Assembly: GCF_000150275.1 (NCBI RefSeq) | Contig: NW_002060944.1 | Coordinates: 1,412,911 to 1,476,910 of the forward strand | DNA length: 64,000 nucleotides | Source: Trichoplax adhaerens | Taxonomy: Eukaryota > Placozoa > Uniplacotomia > Trichoplacea > Trichoplacidae | Direction: 5' to 3' | Shown here: positions 46,438 to 57,937 of the stretch, piece after piece | Layout of the letters: every line of letters begins with the position of its first letter | How positions within the stretch are numbered: position 1 is the stretch's first letter | The notes under the pieces: generated by a model | The model's database searches: none | Told to the model about the DNA's origin: nothing | The model's input: the letters and a program-made list of their open reading frames with translations, nothing else | Made by a program: the position numbers and the translations under genes

Positions 46438-49400
46438 TCATGCAATTGCATTTTCATTCCTTGATAAACACTTAAGTGATTCAGTCTTGCCATATGTTGC
46501 TAAATTTGGTTCTGAAGATGGTTCCATTAATGATGCAAGGTCATGATTGGAAGTCCCACCTAATGAATGCGATCTAGGTTCAACAGTAAAGTCACATTCT
46601 GAATCGAAACTATCACTAGATTCAATCGTATTAAGCATTTCACCACCCTGACGAAATAAATCTATACCCATAGGTTGAATAGGTCGTTGATTCAACTTTT
46701 TGGGATTATCCACACTTAAGCACGGCTTGAAACTCTGCTGTGATTTAACCTTTCGTAGTATTTTGCCTTGAGAAGTGTCTGTAGACTTTAAATCATTAAC
46801 GGAAGATCGTAAATTCATCCCCACAGAGTTCTCAATTCCATTGCTGATAAATCCATCAGCTTCAGGGACACAACATTCATTACCGCCATATTCACTTATA
46901 GGCTCACCAACTCTTGAAAATACATCATCGCCAGATTGAATTATTTCTTTATTTTGCTTCAGAAGTTTAATCATCAAGGATTGTAAAGAATCAAAACGCA
47001 CTACGAGGTCATCTAACCTAATAAGTAATAGTTAAGATAATTCTATTGTAGCAAGACGGCAGGGGTAAATATTACTTAAATTACATATTACATATACATG
47101 AATTACTTCTGCCTTTGGTCTTTCAGTTCATACTGCACATCGAGTATTCTCTCCGTTTGGTCATTGTCAATGGTTGGTACGTCAATTCCATTATTATTTA
47201 AAAAACCTCCCGGAGTATAAGGCTCAGGATCCATCTAGTTAATAAAGTACAACAACTTAATTAAATGTAGAATCTAATACATGTGTACCTAGGATTATAG
47301 AAGTTCCAATACTAGTGCAAGCACATCGTAAACGTCATATAAAACGATTAAATAAATTACGTATACTCATTGAAAATAATATTCAATATCAATGAATCTT
47401 GGTGTCTAGACACGCTTAAACTATCCTGCTGCTGTCATCAATACAATTTTATCTAATCTGCATGATAGTGCACTCACTTTCTCCCAGTAAGGACGAGGGA
47501 AACATGTCAAGTTAGGAATATAAAACTTTTTCCTTGTAACCAAAGGTAAAGCCCTTTCCAAGTCATCGAAGTATTCTGCTTGCAAAGCTAAGCGCTCAAG
47601 ATGGGCTTCTCTTTGTACTTTATTAACATCACCTACAGCCAAACCAACCTAAATAACGGATATGAAATAAACAATTATAAGCCTTGTTTAAGTTATGCAG
47701 ATGGTGAAAATAAATGTAGCCATAAAATACAATTACTTAACCATTTACCATTAGATTAATCAACATTACTGGCATGAAGAAAACAAATAACGCAATATTA
47801 ATTAACAACATCACACTGCGGGGATACGCTATCGTTCCATCTTCTATTCTCGGGAACCACACATCAGGCAAGTTGATTTCTCCAACCATCATATCAATGA
47901 CTCTTACAAAAGCCAAAGGAAGAGTATACATCTCCTTCTGCATCAAATATGAACAGGAAAAGCTACTTAAAATGCTGAATTGCCATGTAAAAAGTGCTAA
48001 TTTTAACAGAAAAATAGTGAATTGACTAACCGACGATGGATCCAAAAGTGAAAAGCTCATAGCAAAAGCCATAACCAATACCGCTACAATTAATGACACC
48101 TTCCATTGCAATTTTTCGCAAAGGGGATTAATTTTAAATTAATATGAGATACAACCATTGCATCGTTTATAGACCAAATATGGCTACTATTAATTGTATA
48201 GCCTAGTCACGAGATATTTTACATTATACTGGTATGTTAAAACAACTGAAGTATTAGATTGCTATTATTTTATCAAATGATTTCAGTGAAATTAAGTCTA
48301 TTATGCTAACGTAGAATTGTGATATCATATGCCCCTGTACTAATATGATTACGATCCCGTTTCATGTCAAAAGAACAACCAATACAATGATCATACCTTC
48401 ATTATAGTTAAAAACATTGACTTCAACATTACCACATAAATTCCAAAAATTTTCATTCTGTCAAAAAATTTCATTCAATTATGTAGTCAATCAAAATTGC
48501 TTGCAAATAAAGTGCTTGCTTACCTTTGAATATATTGCAGCAAATTAATATAGGCAACAAAAACGATTACACTATACATGGTCAGCTTAATGTTGTAGTT
48601 CGATCCCAGCAGCAAAGTCGAAACACATATTATGTACAAGAAGTTCTCAAAATAATTCGATAAATCCCTAAAATATCTCAATCTCTATATGAAGAAAATA
48701 TTAAGAGTTAAAGGTATCAAGTTTTATATTATAACATCCTAGGATCGTCCTTCAGTTCGTAATTGTAGTGCATGTACGAAAATAGAACTATCCTTACCTG
48801 CAAGTACAACAAATAGGCTTCTTTAACTAAATTTAGTAGACCAAACGTGACCACAACTGTGGTAAAGCTTATGCTAAGGTATAAATCCTAAACAGAGTCA
48901 AGAAAGAGTAACATTATGAACAACCGCTACATCAATCGTTGAAAGTATTGAACTACTAGGGACCACTCAATCCAAAAAGAATTAGATTTCGATTGAGTTG
49001 TCCCTAGTATTAGTCATAGTTCCTTGTACGTATCCATACCGTTTGTTTGAAGGCAATTTCATTTGCTCTACTGTTATTCATAATGGTAGTATTTAGATCC
49101 GTCATGTTATCATTAGGATCTATTGTTACCGTAGAAGCTATATGGTTGGAATTCGAATTTATGGAGTTATCACTTGGTCTTAATTTAAGACCGATATTTA
49201 CATCTCGATGAAAATAGTGATCGGCATAAATAGATCGATGATAAATAACACAAACGCTGAGTGATGTGATAAACAGTACATAAACAATCAAGTTGAAGAA
49301 GTATATGTGCCAACCAAATCGATTCCTATAATTTAATTTATTTGTATCATATAGCAACGATGCGTTAGCAACTAATAATAAAATAGAATAGTATGAATCA

Positions 49401-52400
49401 GCGCGAATAAAATTATATTACCATTTAGCATCCAATAATTTGGTTGAAAGAGGATGCTTAAGTAATTTCGCTCGCCTAAATTGAACCATCGTCTGATAGC
49501 ATTCAAATGCATTAATATCGATGCAATGTCAATCACAATAGGCTTCATCACATACAATCGAGAGAAGAAGTACCTACTAATATTTATGTAAGCCTTTTAA
49601 ATGACTCACCAAAGCATATCTACATTTAATACCACGGTACAGAAAATCTATACTTACTATCAGAGCATTTGTGTTAGGAATTTTGCCGTTACTGCAATGT
49701 TTAACTTCAACGTCTGGACCAGGATCTATGTATGTAAAGTCATACTCCACCTAGTACAAAATTTAACAGGAATATTAAAGACTTGAAAAGAAGGCCATTT
49801 GCTAATTGCAAAGCCAGCTAAATTGGCTGCTATTAATATCATGTTCACCTTTTGTGTTCGTAATTTCATGTTTTCATTCGTTCGTACAACACATGAGTCC
49901 ATCATCACCTTTTCGAATGCAAAATCGTATCAATAAACGTTATCGGTGAATTAGTTTATCGGTAGTAATATAATCATAATATTCGCTTTTTCAATAATTT
50001 CCGCAAACCTTCGCAACAATTGGCAACCTTTTTATCAAATTTTGAAAAACTGTGTGACCGTTGGTATCAACCTTTTTCAAGATAGCTTTCGCTCTAAAGC
50101 AAACGACAACACATACAGTATTATGTAGCAGACCGGCAACCTTAACGAAATTCTTTTAATTTGCACTTTATGTATTACTATATAAATTATTAATAAGTAT
50201 TTACAATGCTAGCTGTAAGCTGCGTTAAGAAATATCGTAAACTAATACCTTTTATGTATAACTAGTACCATAGCTACGTCTTCATGATCATTTTCGATTA
50301 CAATATCCATGCAATCTTTACCATCTCCATCTCTTAACGTGATATCTGCTCCATGATCTAGTAACAATTTTACCATTCGTGCATTACCCTTACGAGCAGC
50401 TTTATGAATTGGGCATTCCTACGATAATGGTTAAATATCATGACGGTAAAGTTAAGACGCAAAATAATAGTTTGTATCGAATGTTATATTTACTTCGGAA
50501 AGTAGATTAGACTGATATCATACAGTTGTGAATACAAGAAACGCAACAGTACCATAAACTTAGCTGAGCTACTTACTCCTCGATAGTCCGCTAAATTTAC
50601 ATTTGCACCAGCGAATACCAGTATTGTTGCTATTTCACAATTTCCTTTAATAGCAGCAATTTCCAATGGGGTCAGGTAACTACTATCTCTGTAGGTAAAA
50701 ATAAAGATAATTCAATGTTAATCTAAATTAGTCAAAAGAAAGCGGCATCCTTAACATAATATATAATTAAATACGGTTTTCAGCATAACAATTAATCTAT
50801 TACATGTAATCACGAAATAGTAGAACGTCAATAGTAATAGTAGTAAGTGTTTACAACCTCTTGGGCATAAATACCTCTTTTCAACATCTCCACCAAATTT
50901 CAATAACGTTTTAACAACGCTTGCATGTCCAAGAGACACTGCAACATGTAACGGAGACTTCGATCTGTCACCTAAACAATTTAGCAATGATGGATACTTG
51001 CGACAAATCAGTTTTACTACTCTAGCATTACCACTCCTAAAACGAACAGTCAGTTTATAGTGTCAATATTACAAAGCCAGTAATTTCTTTTACAGATAAA
51101 ACAATTAAAAATCTGAACGTAGCATTTGTTGATACTTACATGCAAGCAATATGGAGAGAACTATTATCATCACCGTCATTAATTTCGCCCATAGCATTGG
51201 ACTTTAATAATACTTCTACAATCTTAGAAGGTAACGTTAAAACAAAACAGCATTTAATAAAATTTCAAAGGTGCCACTCTATATTCATTAATGTCATAAT
51301 TGTACATCATAATGCACAATGATTGTGGTATCCTACTTCCAAGTTTCCCTTCTTAACGGCGTAATGAAGCGGTGTACATTCAAAAGTATCCATATCATTT
51401 ATGAGACGTAATGCAGTAATCTAAGTTGATAATTGTAACCAAGGGATAGGAGTTTGGTTATTCATTGATAGTTAAAATTTAATATTTGTCAATAGAGCAG
51501 CAAAAACCATCTTACAGAAAAAGACAGTAGAAGGTTTAACACTTTTGTATGAGAATTTTCAACGGCAATGTGAAGGCAAGATTTGTTTTGATCATCCACT
51601 GCAGTAATGTTAGCGCCGTGATCCAGAAGAAACTTTGTCATTTCCATGTGACCCTTGCTGACTGCATACATTAATGAAGTCCTCCTTTTTCGATCGCCAT
51701 GTCTTATATTAGCACCCTATAGTGGAATTGATCAAATTTGGATTAAAATTATTGGAATACTTTATAGAAAGTAAATAAAAACCTCCATTGAAAATTTACA
51801 ACGCAATTACTATTTTACGACAATATACCGCATCTAATAGAGCCTTTGCAGCCGTTAAATGTGAATGTGAGGCAGTATAATGCAAAGGAGTCCTATATAA
51901 GTCATCTCTAGCTTCAATAGGAGCCCCAAGTAAAATTAATTTTCGCACAACATCAGGGTAGCCATTAGCCGCAGCTACATGAAGAGCAGTTAAGCCATCT
52001 CTCTAGTTAAGAAAGATATACAATACCATATCATGTAACGCTATTTACCTACGGCAGTTAATTGAAGCCTGATAAGAATTTACCTGAATAGCTCTAATAT
52101 TAGCACCAGATTGTACCAATAGCTGAATAACCTTTAAAGATACAGGTAATTATAACATTTAAATGCAACTTGAATTTACATAGCTTTTACGATGTTAGCA
52201 AGAAAGTAAGAGTTTTGACCTCCTTATGATTTCCTTGAGCAGCTTTATGTAGAGGAGTTTGTTGTTGATTATCCATTTCATTGATATGGTCTTTAATATT
52301 CAATTTACAACTACCAGCAGCATCAAGCAACATTCGTACAACCTTTGCAGCACCCTTTGCTGCAGCATGATGAAAAGCCGTTCCGCCATCGATAGATTTC

Positions 52401-54248
52401 TTCGTTATACTTGAGCCTCGATCAATCTAAATTGACAAGCCAATTACCGAAATGATACCTATCTTTACGCTGTTTACTAAATTTATTAATTTTTCAAGCA
52501 TTTGACACATTGTCTTACCAAAAGCCTACAGACTTCAACTTTATTTCTCATACAAGCCAAATGTAAAGGGCTTAGAAGATCGTTATCAACTTCATTAACT
52601 AGCGACTGATCAATGTGTATCAAGCGCTACAATAACAAAAAATAACTATATTTTACTGTTCGAATGTTTCTTTAACTCATCATCTCAACTTTAACATAGT
52701 GCACAATATTTTACGGAAATATCTGTTATCTGCACATGCATATTACCAGATCCATTACCAGATCCATGTATTGGTAAAGTAGATAAGGAGTATAGAAACA
52801 AGTATAGGTACATTGTAGCTATGAAAGTGGAATAAACCTTGCAGATATCCTCAAAGCCAAGTCTACTGGCTTCATGTAAAGGCGTTTCACCATCCGAATC
52901 TTTCAAACTGACAACTGCATTATGTTTAATTAATGTTTCCAATGACAGAAATGCATTATGCTTGACAGCCATAAATACAGGAGAAGTATTATCGTACCCT
53001 CGTATGTTCACATCTGATATAATCAACCATAAATAAGGCATGCGATTAGGGTTCAAGTAATAACATAATCTACTCATACAGAAATGTTACACCATTGTGT
53101 ACTTTATCGTAGTAATCGTATAACTTACTTTACCTGACATCAAAGTTGTAACGCATTAAATTAAATTATCCTAATATAGTATATCATAGTAAACTACTGC
53201 ACAGTAAACCAGCTGCATTATAGTGTACGGGTTATATATGGATGCGTAAAATGGTAAGTTAATTTCCACTGTAACATCAACTATAATTTAAGTTGTACCT
53301 GCACCATATTTGATCAAGGTTTCGATAATTTCCACTCGATCATATCTAGCGGCATAATGAAGTGGCGATAAGTCACATTCATCCAGTCGGTTGCATGCAT
53401 CACTAGTTAGGAGGTAGTTATGTGCAAAATAGTCTTCAATTAAGTCAACTCTGCCCAGTTTTGTGGCCTACGAATTTTAAATGATAACGTCCTTACTGTT
53501 GTAAATATGCAAAAGGCATCCTACTTTACGAAAAACACGATTACCATACAAAGTGCATATCTTACAGTTAACCAAGTAAATCTTCATAAGTCTGAATTTA
53601 ACGACTCTTTTAAATATGCAAAGGTATCCTATCTTACGTAAAACATCGCTACCATGCAAATTGCAAATCTTATAATCAACTAAGCTAAATCTTCAAATAA
53701 TTTACAATAGTCTTTACGGTTATCATTTGCAAGTTGTAAGAGAAGTTTAGATACTGGTCCAAAAACCTTGACGCGTTATCATCCTTAAAATGTATTATAA
53801 TCGATTGTAATCCAATATACAGTATACGCTACTGCACTGTACATTAAGTTAGTAGAAATTTCAGATAGTCATTGAAATAAAGAGCCATCAACAGAGCAGA
53901 ATGAGCAACAAGGTGCACGCATAATTTTGTGTGCATCAGGTATGCTAAAAAGTACTTTTCAATCTACGACTTACAATACTGTACTTAGCAAGACTATGAT
54001 TTATCCTGGAAGAGATTGGACAGAGATATACTATGCATGAATATTATGATAGCTATAAAGGCATTATTATATTATAGCCGAGTTACCAAGAACAAATCGA
54101 CCCTGTTCAGTGCATGGCTTTTGATTTTGTTAGGTGATAAAATCCCCTGATCGTCAGTACACTTCTGTGCGGTCTTATTAACGTGTATATCCAAATCATC
54201 ACTGTTTGCTGGTTGAGAATGGCTCAAACGGCGTTTTATCCGCATCAT
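46438..54248 (-). CDS. TRPA-type ankyrin-repeat cation channel, copy 1
   Basis: This is a TRPA1-family sensory cation channel: a long ankyrin stack, six membrane helices and a cytoplasmic coiled coil. Candidate first exon 54248-54086 (ATG at MMRIKRRLSH), then ~53767-53690. Ankyrin exons run from 53469 to about 50270 (LSPLHYAARYDRVEII, TPLHEASRLGFEDICK, LTALHVAAANGYPDVV, SLMYAVSKGHMEMTKF, SPLHVAVSLGHASVVKTLL, CPIHKAARKGNARMVKLLL), roughly 14-16 repeats. A linker with EYDFTYIDPGPD is near 49740. S1 and the S1-S2 loop with several N-x-T/S sites are in 49357-49010, S3-S4 near 48660-48540, S5 near 48110-48020. The pore exon (47985-47750) has IDMMVGEINL. S6 runs into LINLMVGLAVGDVNKVQREAHL, the TRPA signature. 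The C-terminal exon 47017-46438 is acidic and Ser-rich. Stop at 46438-46440. Exon edges are approximate; subfamily within TRPA is not assigned. Confidence 0.9.
53503..53725. repeat. 109-bp tandem duplication spanning an exon edge in TRPA copy 1
   Basis: Segments starting at 53503 and 53612 share aaatatgcaaa-gg-atcctac-ttacg-aaaac, then ttacca-gcaaa and aaatcttca. The right-hand copy includes the end of the early exon 53767-53690. The left-hand copy holds a decayed version of the same exon edge inside the intron, so one copy of the splice region became non-coding. Confidence 0.7.
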
Positions 54249-54754
54249 TTTCTTCAAATCATGATATAGAGTGAAATAAAATGAATAAGGAACATTAGTG
54301 GCTCTCTCGTTTACGGATAACACGTGAATAGATTTGTTATTATCATCAAGCTCAATATACGATTCCTGAGCAAGGCTGGGAAGCAGCGTAAAACGCCGTC
54401 GTTTTCAACGGTGCGACTATTCAATGTGAATTGATCCTGCTACCATGGTACTACCATTCAACTATACGTACTGTAGTTTAACCTACTGTACAGTATATTG
54501 ACTGCTAGTATATCGAATTTCAAAGAAAAAGAAGATGGATATTCACTATTTGAGTCTTTGAATTAAGACTATGTTGAAGGAACACCACTATAGTCCGATG
54601 GTTGCGTTGAAAATGTCCCCATGTGAATATACAAGTGTAGATGGTAGCCGTTTACAATTGATAATATCGAGCAAGTAATCTATCAACTATAATACATGAA
54701 TTCATTCATTATTGCAAAACAAAACAGCTAAGATATGAGTACCTACTGCACTTT
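54249..54754. other. 5' flank of TRPA copy 1
   Basis: This should contain the promoter of the minus-strand TRPA gene. The minus frame stays open a little upstream of the proposed ATG (to 54323), so an alternative upstream start exon cannot be excluded. No defined regulatory motif can be supported. Confidence 0.4.
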
Positions 54755-55275
54755 ATGGTGCTCAATAATAATATAAAAAAGGCAGAGAAACTTTCAAACA
54801 TGCTATCACGTGCAATCTATCTTTTGCAGCGAAAGCCATGCCATCATCAACAAAGTCAATCGATGGATGTTGGCTATTCTGAATTCGAAATAATGTCAGA
54901 TATCAATCAAAACATCCACGAAGAGTTTCTTTCTTAAGGTTAAAATTAGCAAAGTAACTTGAATTCAGCACTACTATACAGTACCTGTACTTGGACCTTT
55001 CCAAGTCGGCACCACTATTAAAAAGACTTTGTAAGTGATGATGCTTGCTATACTTGTGTAGGTACGTGAAAGTCGAAATGGATGTGTCGAGTCAATTAAT
55101 TCATACGCAAGGAAAAAATTTCATCAGCAAGCCACGATTGACAGAGAAAGGAATCCAATATCGTTGTCTTAACACATCGACGAAGTACTACAAGCCATCA
55201 TCTTGCTATAAAAATAAAAATGTACCACAGTCATCGATAGCAGAAAGCCCTAATCCACATCGAGAAAGAGATTAA
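54755..55275 (+). CDS. Possible small plus-strand gene of unknown function (two ORFs)
   Basis: An ATG ORF of 60 codons (54755-54937, MVLNNNIKKAEKLSNMLSRA...) is followed by a 76-codon frame (55045-55275) that opens just after a tgtgtag acceptor-like site with KVEMDVSSQLIHTQGKNF. Both are basic or polar without a recognised domain or membrane segment. A spliced link between them would need a donor upstream of the first stop, for example the gtttct at about 54925, which is not a strong site. They lie between the two TRPA genes on the opposite strand. They could equally be chance frames. Confidence 0.2.
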
Positions 55276-55309
55276 TGAATGAATATTTCGCAAGCGGGCG
55301 GTTTTCCAG

Positions 55310-55500
55310 CTTTTGCAACAGCATGCACAGTACGGTGCAGTACAGTACTGTATTGTGTCCTGTCCATGACGGTATTATACCGTATTGAATGTGTCTTGAA
55401 GTACCGTACAATAGACGTACAAGAATCACAAAAGGCGTTCTGAATGTCCTATTGTACCCTCAATGTACAGTACAGTAGTTTAACTAGATACACTACAATG
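55310..55500. repeat. Cluster of TACAGTAC-type palindromes
   Basis: Repeated cagtac, ggtgcagtacagtactgtattg, gtaccgtaca and tgtacagtacagtag words occur within about 190 bp, of the same kind as at 21650-22090, 30160-30210 and 40870-40945. Confidence 0.7.
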
Positions 55501-55643
55501 AAAGTTAAAGCCTGGACATTGTACCGCATTGTGACGGGTAAGTGAAACCACCAATGCGTACTCACTTATTGGATAATAGAGTACAATGTGATCCATTTTC
55601 TTCCTTACATTGGAATAGTAAAAACGAACTAGTGGTAAAACGC

Positions 55644-56114
55644 TTAAGAAAGAAAATCGTTATGAGCCTTCGGATATATTAAAATCATGCACTGGCGATC
55701 AATTTTGTACAAATTGACGCAAAAATTGTAATATCGAATGGATCGGATCCCATCGTACAATGTACTGTCAATGTCTTCCATGAATTTCATAGTCAAGGAT
55801 ACAAGAAAAGAAAAGATTTTTATTGTTAGTATAAAATAGAAGTAGACGGCATTCGCCATAATGTTGGTGGCCCATCGCACGGTGTACATGGCTCCAGTTT
55901 TTCGATATAATCCAATGAACAGCGTTATTAAACTGTCTAGTTTGCCCAACAAATAGTCGTTGACAGTCCTACTTTCTTTCCTTATAGTACTGTACTCGCA
56001 AGTTTCACTTAAGCCTCTGAAATGATCGACTGTATCGGGGACTACTGTACTAATTTTGAAATAGTCCCTATGGGGATGGAGTCTTTGAACATAGTAGTAT
56101 TGCCTACTATGCAA
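55644..56114 (-). CDS. Unassigned 156-codon ORF with a membrane-like segment
   Basis: This is one of the longest uninterrupted frames in the window outside recognised genes. Composition looks protein-like, with a hydrophobic region (NIMANAVYFYFILTIKIF and SFLVSLTMKFM) in the second half, preceded by a polar region (VVPDTVDHFRGLSE). The frame opens at a non-ATG codon; an internal exon after a gattgcatag acceptor is possible, but no partner exons were identified. It lies between the two TRPA genes in the same orientation. I do not recognise the family. It may be an exon of an unresolved gene, a decayed gene, or chance. Confidence 0.3.
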   Translation of the reverse strand: MHSRQYYYVQRLHPHRDYFKISTVVPDTVDHFRGLSETCEYSTIRKESRTVNDYLLGKLDSLITLFIGLYRKTGAMYTVRWATNIMANAVYFYFILTIKIFSFLVSLTMKFMEDIDSTLYDGIRSIRYYNFCVNLYKIDRQCMILIYPKAHNDFLS

Positions 56115-56285
56115 TCTATGGAGGATATCATGCTATGGCTGCCATTGTTGAGGAAAAGTCAAGAATAATTGTAGAACCACCAACTACTAAACCCTCCTTC
56201 CGTACAACAACGTATAGTCATGGACTCCTAAAAACTTACAATATTTTTACGAGTCCGTGCTACATAGAATGTGGGACTGTCAATT

Positions 56286-56690
56286 GGTAATGACTAATCT
56301 TCGCAATGTAGAAATTACAGTACTTGTTGTAGTGGATCTTCAGGTTAGCCCGTGATACCTTGTATAAAATGCAGCTCACGCTTTCCTACTAGTTAATTGA
56401 TTTGATTGAAGCTTAAAAGTCGTCGGATTCTCCTTTTATAAGATTCTTGCTGTAACAGTGAACTGATCGTTTTGTATTATAGCAATGGTAATGACTAATC
56501 TTCGCTATGTAGAAACGACAGTACTTGTTGTAGTGGATCTTCAGGTTAGCCCGTGATACCTTGCATAAAATGTAGCTCACGCTTTCCTACTAGTTAATTG
56601 ACTTGATTGAAGCTTAAAAGTTGTCGGACTCTCCTTTTATAAGATTCTTGCTGTAACAGTAAACGGATTGTTTTGTATCATAGCAATATC
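56286..56690. repeat. Recent 201-bp tandem duplication
   Basis: Two copies starting at 56286 and 56487 with ggtaatgactaatcttcgc differ at only about a dozen positions through ttgctgtaacagt and tttgtat-atagcaat. The high identity makes this the youngest duplication seen in the window. Neither copy keeps an ORF. Confidence 0.95.
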
Positions 56691-57937
56691 ATGCTATGCA
56701 CATATTTAAGTTTACTAAAATTGCTAGACACGATACAGCAAGCATTTTGATAATATAACATGTTGATACTTTGTAATCTATGATTATAACTATAACTTAT
56801 CTATTATAATTACTGTATCAAACATGAACATTAATTAGTCTAACAAACAGGTAAAAATGTACTATCCGCTTTTGCTTCAGTAATTTATGTGCAGAGAATC
56901 TAACCATCGATGGAACTTTTCATTTACTGTAGTATGCCAACTAAATCTATCCTTACACGATACGTGAAATATCTTTAGAAAAATTGAAATCCTTATTTGC
57001 GTTCATCTTCTTTGGATTTAATTGTATTTGCAGTGTAGTAAAATTCGAATTATTACAATTTTCGGAATGATGTTTGCACCATGATGACCGACCGCAGTGG
57101 ACGTGTTTGCAAAAAAAAATATAATGCATAATTTATAATAGGTAATATTAGGCCGAATTGTTGATTTCTGTTTTCATATTAGTTCATCAAACAACAGACC
57201 AAAACTTGAAGTGATAAATCGTAAGATGAGATTTATTATTATGGTTTACTTAAGATTTTGATAGCGTAACACAAATAACAGCTCTATATTAACGCTCTAA
57301 CATCCCAATATTAGTCTAAATTTATATTGTCTGCACTTGATTCCACACCGCATCCTAATATAGTAAGTGTAGAATAGACGTAGCTGTATCTGAAATAGGA
57401 TACTTCTAGTCCAGGGTAATTTGTACGGTTGGTTGGTTTAAGTTGTCAGTGACTCTGTAGTCATATATTAAAAAGCTCTTCATTGAGCTCTATTTATCGA
57501 ATCTACGTCAATAAGCGATAAGAAGCAACGCTATTGCGTTTAGAACAAAATATTATTTTTGAGTTATCATTGCTCAAGTGAATGATGATCCGTCAGCAAT
57601 CTAAATAATAGCGTCAAAGTCTTAGCTATGCTTATGCCACTTAACAAATTATATCTTTGGCGCATACCTTAAAAACACGGACACGATAGGTATAAAAGTC
57701 AGTAAATATGCGCTGTACAGTTCATACATTCTATGCGAGCAATACTGAACAATAACTCTTTATTTAAATTCAATATTTTATTTCGTATCCTGATGTATCT
57801 CATACGAAATATCACCGTTTACAACTATTTTATAAGAATATATTGTACATTATTATGTGTTTGGTAGTTTCTTACAAAATGAAGAAAGAAACGTACACAC
57901 GAAAAATTCTAACCTAGAATATCTAACATTGATAGAA
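56691..57937. other. 3' flank of TRPA copy 2, nothing recognised
   Basis: No coding exon was recognised between the duplication and the stop codon of the second TRPA gene. It presumably includes that gene's 3' UTR. Confidence 0.45.

Noticed and set aside
47774-48025. 83-codon plus frame
   Set aside because: It is the antisense of the TRPA copy 1 pore exon and the adjoining intron.
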